A DNA stretch of 64,000 bases from Muribaculaceae bacterium (GTDB lineage: Bacteria > Bacteroidota > Bacteroidia > Bacteroidales > Muribaculaceae). This document shows, in pieces, positions 53,952 through 62,720 of this stretch (its first letter is position 1; each line of letters begins with the position of its first letter). Location of the stretch: the NCBI GenBank assembly GCA_017651515.1, contig JAGCCU010000035.1, positions 1-64,000 of the forward strand. Direction: 5' to 3'. The position numbers were made by a program, and so were the translations under genes. A model generated the notes under the pieces. That model was not told where the DNA came from and did no database searches. It worked only from the letters and a program-made list of their open reading frames with translations.

Positions 53952-54872
53952 ATGAAGAAGTTCTTGACAATCATAGTAGCCGGGTTCTTGATAGTCACAT
54001 TGCTTGACCAACTCATTGGTCGAGGACTGGAAAAGTTTTTTTCCTCTGCCACAGTGGGCGAGCAAGGACATCTCAACCACGTACTCAAAGATGTGGATGC
54101 TCCTATATTGGTGTTTGGCACTTCTAAAGCATTGCACCATTATGTGCCGCAGGTCATTGTCGACTCCACCGGCATGGAATGTTACAATTGCGGATTTGAA
54201 GCACAGGGCATCATGACCAATTATGCCCTAATTCGTTGCATAACGCAGCGCTATCAACCACAACTCATAATCTATGATCTTGACTATCATTACGACATTG
54301 AATACGCTCCCTACACTAACAATGTGGTCAATGTGCGTCGCATGTCTAAACTGACCATACGCGACAGCCTGTTGAATGCAATTGACCCATGGGCACACCT
54401 ACGTATGAAATCACGCATCTACCCATATAATAGTGCCTTGATAGAACTGGTGCTCAATCGTTTCCAAAACAGCACTTACGACAACCCTGAAGCAGATCGA
54501 GGATATATTCCACAGCATAACGTACTCGACCAAGATGCCATTGACAACTGGAATCCCCCTATCGCCACTGACACGCTCAGGCTCAATCTGATAGCCAATC
54601 TGATAGAGCGTTATCATGACCGACTGATTTTCTTCTCCAGTCCCACCTATCAGCACCAACCGCGGCTTGACCAGATGTATGCAACAGTAAAGAAACTGGC
54701 TGAACCATATGACGTTCCCATATATGTGTTGGGAAACGATTCTATCTTCATGGACAAACCTGAGCTGTGGGATGACATAAGACATCTCAACGATGACGGC
54801 GCTCGCATCTATACTGCAAAAGTGGCACACCTTGTAAAACTATGGCTTAAAACACATCCTGGAGATAAATGA
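53952..54872 (+). CDS. SGNH-hydrolase-like partner of MBOAT acyltransferase
   Basis: 306 residues, anchored by an N-terminal membrane helix (MKKFLTIIVAGFLIVTLLD). The SGNH-like catalytic Ser is in VFGTSKALHHY (block I) and the C-terminal Asp/His pair in DDIRHLNDDGARIYT. Such proteins (DltD/AlgX/AlgJ type) receive or place acyl groups outside the membrane. The 1-bp gap to the MBOAT gene supports a working pair. Confidence 0.82.
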   Translation: MKKFLTIIVAGFLIVTLLDQLIGRGLEKFFSSATVGEQGHLNHVLKDVDAPILVFGTSKALHHYVPQVIVDSTGMECYNCGFEAQGIMTNYALIRCITQRYQPQLIIYDLDYHYDIEYAPYTNNVVNVRRMSKLTIRDSLLNAIDPWAHLRMKSRIYPYNSALIELVLNRFQNSTYDNPEADRGYIPQHNVLDQDAIDNWNPPIATDTLRLNLIANLIERYHDRLIFFSSPTYQHQPRLDQMYATVKKLAEPYDVPIYVLGNDSIFMDKPELWDDIRHLNDDGARIYTAKVAHLVKLWLKTHPGDK

Positions 54873-54913
54873 CTTAGGTTTTAGGTCAATGGAGATGTTG
54901 TCTTATTGCATAG

Positions 54914-54951
54914 AAAAAGCGGTTATCGCATAGTACGGTAACCGCTCTTTT
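54914..54951. terminator. Terminator between SGNH gene and lipoprotein gene
   Basis: AGCGGTTATCG pairs CGGTAACCGCT with one mismatch, flanked by AAAAA and CTTTTAT; works for both convergent genes. Confidence 0.82.
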
Positions 54952-54987
54952 ATCTAGCAGACAGTATCTACCGCCTGTTTCAATTCA

Positions 54988-55500
54988 TTATTTCAACTTG
55001 ATACTTTCAACTACTCCTGCCACCTCGGGTGCATCAGGTTTAATGAATACTGCTATTACCCTCAGCACATTGTCCCCGACTTGGGTATAACACTTATTGG
55101 AACCTGATTTTTCGTTAATTAACGTGGTGAAAGTATAGTCGCCTATTTTCACGCCTTCGTTCTTGACGATACCTTCATCCATCTCATTCTCTACAAGTTC
55201 AGCTACCTTTCTGCCCTTAACAACATCTACCTCAATTTTGGGGTCGAAGCCATCATCGCTTTTACCTTCCATTTTAATCTCATCAAAGGCACCGACTGAG
55301 CCAATCCAGCCTTCTGGAATTGTCGCGGAGAGATCGGCACTCTCGAAGTCACGCTGTTGTGGGTCAGCTGTTGTTTGAGCCTCAGCCTCTACATTTTCTT
55401 CGGCCGGAGTACTCTCGGCATTAGTTTCACTACCTGCATTGCAAGCCATCAATCCCAATACTGCCACACAAGTAGCCAATAACATAAATACTTTTTTCAT
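54988..55500 (-). CDS. Hypothetical lipoprotein
   Basis: 170 residues. The lipobox LMAC puts the lipid-bearing Cys at residue 20, followed by an acidic, Ala/Glu/Thr-rich linker (about 21-50) and a beta-rich domain beginning FESADLSATIPEGWIGS. I do not recognise the family; the domain is about the size of small lipid- or ligand-binding periplasmic domains. A possible -7 box lies at 55580-55587. Confidence 0.75.
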   Translation of the reverse strand: MKKVFMLLATCVAVLGLMACNAGSETNAESTPAEENVEAEAQTTADPQQRDFESADLSATIPEGWIGSVGAFDEIKMEGKSDDGFDPKIEVDVVKGRKVAELVENEMDEGIVKNEGVKIGDYTFTTLINEKSGSNKCYTQVGDNVLRVIAVFIKPDAPEVAGVVESIKLK

Positions 55501-55579
55501 AATAACTGGTTTTTAAAATGAATTATAGAATTGTAATTTACTCTTCTTGCACTACACTAATAATGGTTGTTTTACGGTG

Positions 55580-55587
55580 CAAAAATA
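55580..55587 (-). promoter_or_regulatory. Possible -7 box of lipoprotein gene
   Basis: TATTTTTG on the minus strand; the nearest TTG is at a short 17-bp spacing. The rest of the interval 55588-55875 shows no gene or structured RNA that I can support. Confidence 0.4.
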
Positions 55588-55875
55588 ATAAAAATTTTGG
55601 ATTACAAGCGAGATTTAATAAAAATGTTTCATTCAAAAGCGCCAAGACTTGCATGATACTTCTACAGACTAAATAATAAACTCCATAATTCAGCGAATTT
55701 GCTGTTGCAGAATAATGAAGCAGTGCCGTAGTCTCAAAAGATAGCGGTTTTATTCAACATCAGTTGGTGTCTTCGCTCTTCTTTGCCTGTGGTTCTTTTT
55801 ATGCTTGCGGCAGTGTTTTGCGGTGGATTTTCAAAAAAATTAATTGGTCTATGTTAAAAAATTTTCATCAAAAAA

Positions 55876-55907
55876 TTTGCGCTTTTCACACTTAAGTGTT
55901 AATTTTG
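55876..55907 (+). promoter_or_regulatory. Promoter of the histidine kinase operon
   Basis: TTTG (55876-55879), 20 bp, TAATTTTG (55900-55907), 57 bp upstream of the ATG. Confidence 0.78.
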
Positions 55908-55964
55908 CAGCCGATTGTTAAATTAAAATGCAATAAAGGACTGTTCCGCGACGTTTAAGTAGCG

Positions 55965-57479
55965 ATGAAGAAATCTACTATTTGGATATTGACTATAGTA
56001 ATGGCATGCGCGTTCATCGGACTGCTGTTTGTGCAGGTCATGTATATGGAAAACATGATCAAGATGCGCAACGAGCAGTTTGCCGAAATTGTCAAGCGCA
56101 GTCTTTATGGCGTTTCTACAATGCTTGAGCAAAACGAAACGAAATTCTTCCTTGATCAGGACTTGGAAGAAGCCGAAGCTGCATACGCTCCCATTACAAG
56201 CTCCACTGCTTCCAGTGCCGGCTCGCTCGATTACAGCACCGAAAAACCGATTCTCGATGCTCCGGCAAATATCGATACGACCCACCTCGAGCACCCAGCC
56301 AACCTGGGCACACTCAAGGATTTCAACCAGAGATATTCATCACGTCAGGAAATCCTGAAAGGACAGTATCTTTACCAAAAAGGGCTTCTTAACGAAGTGA
56401 TTTTAAACATTCTGTCGCAATCCAGCAACCGACCCATCGCTGAACGAGCCGACTCAGCGACCGTACATGATTATCTGGTATCGGAATTGGACTACAACGG
56501 CTTGAAACTGCCGTTTGAGTTTGCAGTGGTGAGTCGTAATAACGGCATCGTATATTCCAGTTCGGGCTATTCTCCACAGTCGCAACGCGAAGTCTATAGC
56601 CAAGTTCTCTTCCCGGGCGACCCTGTGAGCAAGCAGAACTATCTGAGTGTAACATTCCCCACTAAGAGCGACTATATCTTCTCTTCAATCAAGTTTATGA
56701 TTCCGTCGCTCGCGTTTACCATCATTCTGCTTGTAATTTTCCTCTACACAATCATTCTCGCATTCCGGCAGAAACGACTTACCGAGATTAAGAACGACTT
56801 CATCAACAACATGACGCATGAGTTCAAGACTCCCATCTCGTCAATTTCAATTGCCGCACAGATGCTTAACGATGATTCTGTGCGCAAGAGTCCGGCGATG
56901 CTGAAGCATGTCTCTACGGTAATCAACGACGAGACAAAGCGGTTGCGTTTCCAAGTGGAGAAAGTACTGCAGATGTCGATGTTCGACCGCAAGAATGCGA
57001 CCATGCGACTTGAGGAAGAAGATGCCAATGCCAATATCGACAGCGTAGTGAACACCTTCAAGCTTAAGGTGGAGAAATATGGCGGCACCATAGAAGCCAA
57101 TTTAGATGCAGAAGATCCAATTATCAACGTAGATCGCATGCACTTCACAAACGTGGTTTTCAATCTGCTCGACAATGCCGTTAAGTACCGCCGCGAAGAT
57201 GTTCCCCCCATGCTCATCGTGAGCACCAGTAATCCCAATGACGACACGCTTGAGATTACTTTTGAAGACAACGGAATCGGCATCCGTCGCGAAGATTTGA
57301 AAAAAATATTCGAGAAATTCTACCGAGTCTCTACCGGAAACCGACACGACGTCAAGGGTTTTGGACTCGGCCTTGCATACGTGCACAAAATGATTACCCT
57401 GTTCGGTGGAAACATCGATGTTGAAAGCGAACTGGGAAAAGGAACGAAATTCATTATTACATTACCTTTATTAAAATAG
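55965..57479 (+). CDS. rprX: Sensor histidine kinase (RprX-like)
   Basis: 504 residues. Membrane helix 1 is at 5-27 and helix 2 at about 245-268 (AFTIILLVIFLYTIIL); between them lies a periplasmic sensor of some 215 residues. His285 in NMTHEFKTPISS is the phosphorylated residue. The ATPase domain shows NLLDNAVKYR (N box), DNGIGI (G1), FEKFYRV (F box) and GFGLGL (G2). It pairs with the response regulator 8 bp downstream. The layout and neighbourhood match the Bacteroides RprXY system; the signal is not known from sequence. Confidence 0.9.
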   Translation: MKKSTIWILTIVMACAFIGLLFVQVMYMENMIKMRNEQFAEIVKRSLYGVSTMLEQNETKFFLDQDLEEAEAAYAPITSSTASSAGSLDYSTEKPILDAPANIDTTHLEHPANLGTLKDFNQRYSSRQEILKGQYLYQKGLLNEVILNILSQSSNRPIAERADSATVHDYLVSELDYNGLKLPFEFAVVSRNNGIVYSSSGYSPQSQREVYSQVLFPGDPVSKQNYLSVTFPTKSDYIFSSIKFMIPSLAFTIILLVIFLYTIILAFRQKRLTEIKNDFINNMTHEFKTPISSISIAAQMLNDDSVRKSPAMLKHVSTVINDETKRLRFQVEKVLQMSMFDRKNATMRLEEEDANANIDSVVNTFKLKVEKYGGTIEANLDAEDPIINVDRMHFTNVVFNLLDNAVKYRREDVPPMLIVSTSNPNDDTLEITFEDNGIGIRREDLKKIFEKFYRVSTGNRHDVKGFGLGLAYVHKMITLFGGNIDVESELGKGTKFIITLPLLK

Positions 57480-57487
57480 ATTAGATT

Positions 57488-58192
57488 ATGGACGAAAAAT
57501 TAAGAATTCTTCTTTGTGAAGACGACGAGAACCTGGGAACGCTCACACGCGAATACCTGGAGGACAAGGGCTATAAGGCCGAATTGTTTGCCGACGGCGA
57601 GAGCGGCTACCGCGCTTTCCTGAAGGGAAAATATGACATCTGTCTGCTCGATGTGATGATGCCTAAGAAAGACGGCTTCCAGCTGGCACAGGAAATTCGC
57701 ACTGTCAATAGTGACGTGCCCATCATCTTCCTTACAGCCAAGAGTCTTAAGGAGGACATCCTGGAAGGTTTCAAGATTGGGGCCGACGACTACATCACCA
57801 AGCCATTCAGCATGGAAGAGCTGGTGCTCCGCATCGAGGCAATCCTGCGCCGCGTAAAGGGCAAGAAGGGCAAGGAAGTGACTGTTTACAAAATTGGCAA
57901 ATTCACCTTCGATACTCAGCGCCAGGTACTTTTCACCGATGAAAAGACCGACAACCTCACCACCAAGGAGAGCGAACTGCTGAGTCTCCTGTGTGCACAC
58001 ATGAACGAGATTCTGGAGCGCAACTTTGCGCTGAAGACAATCTGGATTGACGACAACTATTTCAACGCACGTTCAATGGATGTCTATATCACCAAGCTGC
58101 GCAAAAAACTCAAAGATGATCCCGACATAGAGATTATCAACATCCACGGTAAGGGCTATAAGCTCATAGCACCAGAACCCGAAGCTAAGTAA
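57488..58192 (+). CDS. rprY: OmpR/PhoB-family response regulator (RprY-like)
   Basis: 234 residues. The receiver domain has the acidic pair EDD (11-13), phospho-acceptor Asp55 in ICLLDVMMPKKDG and the Lys switch (DYITKPF). The C-terminal winged helix is present (TTKESELLSLLCAHMN ... YITKLRKKLKDDP). Partner of the kinase encoded just upstream; the pair ends with a strong terminator. Confidence 0.93.
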   Translation: MDEKLRILLCEDDENLGTLTREYLEDKGYKAELFADGESGYRAFLKGKYDICLLDVMMPKKDGFQLAQEIRTVNSDVPIIFLTAKSLKEDILEGFKIGADDYITKPFSMEELVLRIEAILRRVKGKKGKEVTVYKIGKFTFDTQRQVLFTDEKTDNLTTKESELLSLLCAHMNEILERNFALKTIWIDDNYFNARSMDVYITKLRKKLKDDPDIEIINIHGKGYKLIAPEPEAK

Positions 58193-58214
58193 CAATCACT
58201 TAACTCGTTATTAT

Positions 58215-58255
58215 ACACCAGAGCCGCTGCATAGCAACGGCTCTGGTGTTGTTTT
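58215..58255 (+). terminator. Terminator after rprY
   Basis: ACACCAGAGCCG pairs CGGCTCTGGTGT (12 bp) around an 11-nt loop, followed by TGTTTTAT. Confidence 0.88.
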
Positions 58256-58393
58256 ATATAGTAGTAAATGAAAAATTCTACTTTTTGCAGTAGTGAAGTG
58301 GGGGTTTAAATACCTCGAAATGATTGCTTAAATTCTACTATCATGGATTAAAAATCAGCATTTTTAGCGATTTCTAGACTCATGTCTCATTAT

Positions 58394-58401
58394 TACTTTT
58401 G
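58394..58401 (+). promoter_or_regulatory. -7 box of the porin-imelysin-DHOR locus
   Basis: TACTTTTG, 79 bp upstream of the porin ATG, without a TTG at -33. The AT-rich leader contains the repeated word AAATTCTACT (58272-58281 and 58330-58339 region), which could be an operator. Confidence 0.45.
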
Positions 58402-58480
58402 CAACATCAAGTTTTTAATAATCTGCCGTCAGCATCGCCATTGTATCAGGCGATGCAATCTGGCATAAATATAAGTAAAG

Positions 58481-59800
58481 ATGAAGAACATAATTACTGC
58501 ATTTTTGTTTTGCGTTGCAATGACTACAACCAACGCTCTTGCCGATAATCTGCTTGACAGTGTGTGTAAACCTGTAATTGAACAGGATCAAATACCTTCG
58601 GTGTCTAAAAAGCGACTAACGATAGGTGGCTATGGAGAAGCAGTGGCAAGTAGGATGTTCTATAGTAACAACTACAAGCGCTATACCGATGCAGCAAAAT
58701 ATGCCGATGCCAAGGGTTTTGGACAGGTGGATTTACCGCATGTAGTCTTATTTATTGGTTATGACTTTGGTAAAGGTTGGTCGATGGGAAGCGAAATAGA
58801 GTTTGAGCATGGCGGTACAGAGAGCGCCGTGGAGATTGAAGAAGAAGAGACAGGCGAATATGAATCGGAAATCGAACGCGGTGGCGAGGTTGCTCTTGAG
58901 CAATTCTGGCTACAGAAATCATTTTCTTCAGCCATAAATATTCGAGCAGGTCACTTGGTGGTACCAGTCGGTGGTACTAATTATGGACATATGCCCACTG
59001 AGTTCTTTACTGTATATCGTCCCGAAGGCGAAAATACAATAATGCCTTGCACATGGCACGAAACAGGCATCAGCATCTGGGGCCGCACATCACAGTGGCG
59101 TTATGAAGCAATGTTTATTGCAGGTCTGGATGCAGACCGCTTCAACAATAAGAATTGGATACATGGTGCAAGCGGCAGTCCATATGAATTCAAAATGGCA
59201 ACCGCATATGCTGGCGCCGTAAGAATCGACAACTTCTCAGTCAAAGGGCTTCGGCTAAGTCTTAGTGGTTATCTGGGAAATAGTGCCAACAATACCCTCA
59301 ATTCTACAGGCAAATACGAAGGACTTCATGGAACAGTAGCAATTGGCGCATTCGACTTTTTGTATGACAACCATAATCTGGTGGCTCGCGGAAACTTTGA
59401 CTATGGACATCTGAGCAATTCCCTTGAAATTACAAATGCCAATATGGCAAGCCGCAAAGACTCACCTTCTCCTAAGAATAGCGTCGCTGAGGCTGCGATT
59501 GCAATGGGCGTAGAAGCTGGATACGACATCTTTGCACACATTCAGGCAATGCGAAGTCGGGAGCAGAAGCTTTATTTATTTGGACGTTACGACTATTATG
59601 ATTCAATGTACAAGACAGTAGCCAATATGACCGATGAGCAGCAATGGGGTCGACAGAAAATAACTTTTGGTTTCAACTATTATCCCATCAAGCAAGTGGT
59701 CGTGAAAGGAGAGTGGAGCAATCGTATCTTCAAAAAACAATACAATAACGAATCTACGGTAAGCTTGGGCATCGCCTACAATGGCCTGTTCAAACTATAG
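58481..59800 (+). CDS. Outer-membrane beta-barrel porin-like protein
   Basis: 439 residues with a signal peptide ending NALA. The remainder alternates amphipathic beta-strands (GGYGEAVASRMFYS, HVVLFIGYDFGKGWSMGSEIE, LVARGNFDYGHLSN, WGRQKITFGFNYYPIKQVVV) and ends in a C-terminal aromatic strand typical of barrel insertion (GIAYNGLFKL). The loop EIEEEETGEYESEIE is highly acidic and may bind cations. It is first in a locus with imelysin and di-heme proteins, which suggests entry of an iron or other metal compound. The exact porin family is not recognised. Confidence 0.75.
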   Translation: MKNIITAFLFCVAMTTTNALADNLLDSVCKPVIEQDQIPSVSKKRLTIGGYGEAVASRMFYSNNYKRYTDAAKYADAKGFGQVDLPHVVLFIGYDFGKGWSMGSEIEFEHGGTESAVEIEEEETGEYESEIERGGEVALEQFWLQKSFSSAINIRAGHLVVPVGGTNYGHMPTEFFTVYRPEGENTIMPCTWHETGISIWGRTSQWRYEAMFIAGLDADRFNNKNWIHGASGSPYEFKMATAYAGAVRIDNFSVKGLRLSLSGYLGNSANNTLNSTGKYEGLHGTVAIGAFDFLYDNHNLVARGNFDYGHLSNSLEITNANMASRKDSPSPKNSVAEAAIAMGVEAGYDIFAHIQAMRSREQKLYLFGRYDYYDSMYKTVANMTDEQQWGRQKITFGFNYYPIKQVVVKGEWSNRIFKKQYNNESTVSLGIAYNGLFKL

Positions 59801-59842
59801 GAATTATATAGAATTATTACAAACAAAAAACAATAACGAACA

Positions 59843-60997
59843 ATGAAGAAATCAATTTTCAAAAGTGCTTTAATGCTATTTTGTGCAGGACTTTTATTTG
59901 TTTCCTGCAGTGATGACAAGAATGAACCCGATTCAACTTCACTTGATGCCTATAAAAAGGCTTTGCTCACGCAATATGTTAACGGTGTAGTAGTTCCTAC
60001 CTACAAATCGTTGGCAGATGAGTCTATCGCCTTAAGTGAGTTGTGTACACGTTTGGCCGATTCACCGAGCCAGTCGCTCGTTCAACAGGCATGTGACAAG
60101 TGGATTGAAGCACGCAAGTACTGGGAACTGAGCGAGGCGTTCCTGTTTGGTGCTGCTGGAGATTATTACATTGACCCACACATTGATTCTTGGCCCCTTC
60201 AGAAAGACAAGCTCGATGGAGTGCTTGCCAATGCTGCACTTATTGCTGAACTAAAAGAAGACGGGGCGAGTGCCGATGGCTTTGCATCGTTAGGCTATGG
60301 ATTACTGGGATTCCATGCCATTGAATATGTCCTTTTCCGAGACGGTCATGCAAGAAACGTAAGCGATATTAATGAGAATGAACTCATCTATAATGCCGCT
60401 GTGGCCGAAGACCTCGCTAATCAGACTGCCCGTCTTGAAGCAGCGTGGGCAGGTTTCGACAACGTAAGTGCAAAAAAACAGCAGATGCTTGACGATGCCG
60501 AGCTAAAACCATCTTTCAACTACGGTGAGGCAATGATTAATGCCGGCCTACCAGGCAATGTCAGCTACAAGACACAGCTCGATGCGATGGTTGAACTAAT
60601 GCAAGGTGCCAGCGATATTACTGATGAGGTGGCCAATACTAAAATGCAGGATCCTATTGACTCGCAGAATGTTCTTGACGTGGAATCATGGTACAGTTGG
60701 AACTCATATGCCGACTTTACCGACAACCTAAGAAGTGTTCGCAATGCTTACTACGGCAGCATCAACGGATCGGTGAACAGTAATTCTATAGCTTCATTCA
60801 TGGCTAAGAATTATCCCAGTCAGGATAATGCCGTGCGTAAAGCCCTCGGCGAGGCTATAAGTGCCATGGAGGCATTATCTGCCGACAAGAATGAGCCTTT
60901 CCGTAACCACCTTGATGCTGCTTACAATAAGGAGGCACAGGACGCTTGCAATGCATTGCTCAAGGAACTTGACTTGGCCATTGAGGCAATTCAGTAA
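59843..60997 (+). CDS. Imelysin-family (M75-like) lipoprotein
   Basis: 384 residues. The lipobox LFVSC lipidates Cys22. The imelysin body is helical with the conserved GFHAIEYVLF motif (GxHxxE, in the family the putative metal site) at about residue 155, and the DPHIDSWPLQ region upstream. Imelysins (ICMP, EfeO-like) are periplasmic or surface iron-acquisition proteins. It lies 42 bp after the porin and 29 bp before the di-heme gene start, in an apparent operon. Confidence 0.9.
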   Translation: MKKSIFKSALMLFCAGLLFVSCSDDKNEPDSTSLDAYKKALLTQYVNGVVVPTYKSLADESIALSELCTRLADSPSQSLVQQACDKWIEARKYWELSEAFLFGAAGDYYIDPHIDSWPLQKDKLDGVLANAALIAELKEDGASADGFASLGYGLLGFHAIEYVLFRDGHARNVSDINENELIYNAAVAEDLANQTARLEAAWAGFDNVSAKKQQMLDDAELKPSFNYGEAMINAGLPGNVSYKTQLDAMVELMQGASDITDEVANTKMQDPIDSQNVLDVESWYSWNSYADFTDNLRSVRNAYYGSINGSVNSNSIASFMAKNYPSQDNAVRKALGEAISAMEALSADKNEPFRNHLDAAYNKEAQDACNALLKELDLAIEAIQ

Positions 60998-61026
60998 ACA
61001 ATTGGAATTTGAAAAAAGAAAAAATC

Positions 61027-62637
61027 ATGATTAAGAAGAGTATTATTGCACTGATAGCCGTAGGAGGATTGATAGTCACATCTTGCAGTGACAACGATGG
61101 TAATGGTAGTTCTCCCGACCCCTCAGATGTCACAATGCCTGAAGATTACTACACGGGTGGCGAGCTTGGTACAACCAGCAACACCACAGCATCGGCCTAC
61201 GAACAGTTTACCGCAGCCATTGAGAATCAAGGGCTGGTAGCATCGTTCAAGCGTGGTGAGAGAATATTCGAAAGTCCATTCGATATCAGCAGCGATGAAA
61301 CAACCCCAATGCGGGGACTTGGCCCACTTTGGATACGTGAAAGCTGTATTGCCTGTCACCCAGGTTATGGTCATGGAGCTCGTCAGAACAGTTATAATTC
61401 CAATACAATAGGTAATGGTTACCTGCTTGTGCTTACCGATGAAAATGACACCTATTTGTCATCACTCACTGGAATGCCACAAACACAGGCTGCTCCGCCA
61501 TTCAAGGCACCGCTTGACGAGAAAAAAATTCAAATCAACTGGTTAAGTTATACTGACGAATGGAACAACCGTTTTGACGACGGAGAGACCTACTCACTCA
61601 TCTATCCTGAAGTGACTATTCCGCTGGATGCTTTCTACGTGCCTCTTCAGGTTGGCGGTAAGGATATGGACTACTCACGGCTTCGCGTGCGTTTGGAAAA
61701 CACTATCGGACTATACGGAACAGGACTCTTGGATGCCATCGATGATGCCGACATTCGCGCACAGTACATGGCTGAGGAAAAAGCCGGCGTGAGTCTGAAC
61801 CCTGCCATTTGGAATAACGGGGACTTCAGCAGTTACTATACTAACACATTGCAAGGTGACGGAACAAAATATGTGAGACGCTTCACTTATGCTCTCTCTC
61901 GTGGTTCGATACAGGATGGGCCTGGTGCCAATGCCATATGGAACATAACAAATGTCACACGTGGTGACCGTCGTTACCATTATATGACTGCGGCATATGC
62001 CAGCGTGGCCTCCAAAGATCCTGATGTTCAGGCTCTGTTTTACAAATATTATCCTCAGTGGAATAAAACCGGTAATGTGGAAGTTGATATCTACAATTAT
62101 TTGATGAGCAATGAACTTCCAGCTGAGATGACCGATGATGAATATATTGACCTCATGGCTTGGCATCGTGGACTGGCCGTTCCAGCGGCGCGTGATGTCA
62201 ATAGTGCTGACTTTCAACGCGGAAAGACAATATTTACCGAATTGGGATGTGCATATTGTCACCGTCCATCGTGGACTACAGGCAAAGATGAGATACGAGA
62301 CCCGAACAACTTCTTCGTAGGAAACCGTTCTAAGTTGTTGCCGCGTTATCCCAACCAAAAGATATGGCCATATACCGATATGATACAGCATCGCCTGTTC
62401 ATGAAAAATGATATCCGCACAGGTTGGTGCCGCACAACCCCATTGTGGGGGCGTGGTCTGAGTGCAAAATGCACGGGGGCCAGCGAGCGTCTCCATGATT
62501 GTCGTGCGCGGACGGTGATTGAAGCAATCATGTGGCATGGCTCAACTAATAGTGATGCCCGCAAAAGCGTAGAGAATTTCCGCAAGCTCAACAAGAGCGA
62601 CCGTGATGCCGTTGTAAAGTTCATTGAGTCCATTTAA
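61027..62637 (+). CDS. Di-heme oxidoreductase lipoprotein (DHOR, DUF1111-like)
   Basis: 536 residues starting at ATG 61027 (a TTG six codons upstream is less likely). The lipobox VTSC is near residue 20. Two c-type heme sites are visible: CIACH in RESCIACHPGYG (about residue 110) and CAYCH in GCAYCHRPSW (about residue 410). The C-terminal block with TPLWGRGL and WHGSTNSDARKSVENFRKL is typical of DHOR proteins. It transfers electrons, perhaps to or from iron handled by the neighbouring imelysin. Heme attachment would require the CcsBA-type protein encoded downstream. Confidence 0.9.
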   Translation: MIKKSIIALIAVGGLIVTSCSDNDGNGSSPDPSDVTMPEDYYTGGELGTTSNTTASAYEQFTAAIENQGLVASFKRGERIFESPFDISSDETTPMRGLGPLWIRESCIACHPGYGHGARQNSYNSNTIGNGYLLVLTDENDTYLSSLTGMPQTQAAPPFKAPLDEKKIQINWLSYTDEWNNRFDDGETYSLIYPEVTIPLDAFYVPLQVGGKDMDYSRLRVRLENTIGLYGTGLLDAIDDADIRAQYMAEEKAGVSLNPAIWNNGDFSSYYTNTLQGDGTKYVRRFTYALSRGSIQDGPGANAIWNITNVTRGDRRYHYMTAAYASVASKDPDVQALFYKYYPQWNKTGNVEVDIYNYLMSNELPAEMTDDEYIDLMAWHRGLAVPAARDVNSADFQRGKTIFTELGCAYCHRPSWTTGKDEIRDPNNFFVGNRSKLLPRYPNQKIWPYTDMIQHRLFMKNDIRTGWCRTTPLWGRGLSAKCTGASERLHDCRARTVIEAIMWHGSTNSDARKSVENFRKLNKSDRDAVVKFIESI

Positions 62638-62659
62638 TTTGACATAACCATATATTCTA

Positions 62660-62704
62660 ATGCGAGTAGGTAGATCGGAGAAACATAACCTACTCGCATA
62701 GGAT
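62660..62704 (+). terminator. Strong hairpin between DHOR and ccsBA
   Basis: ATGCGAGTAGGT pairs perfectly with ACCTACTCGCAT (12 bp, 16-nt loop), followed by AGGATTTTTAT. It may end most transcription or dampen expression of the downstream gene. Confidence 0.7.
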
Positions 62705-62720
62705 TTTTATCACCTATAAA

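Noticed and set aside
62671..62680. Sequencing-adapter-like word AGATCGGAG
   Set aside because: Only nine bases match loosely and they form the loop of a perfect genomic hairpin.
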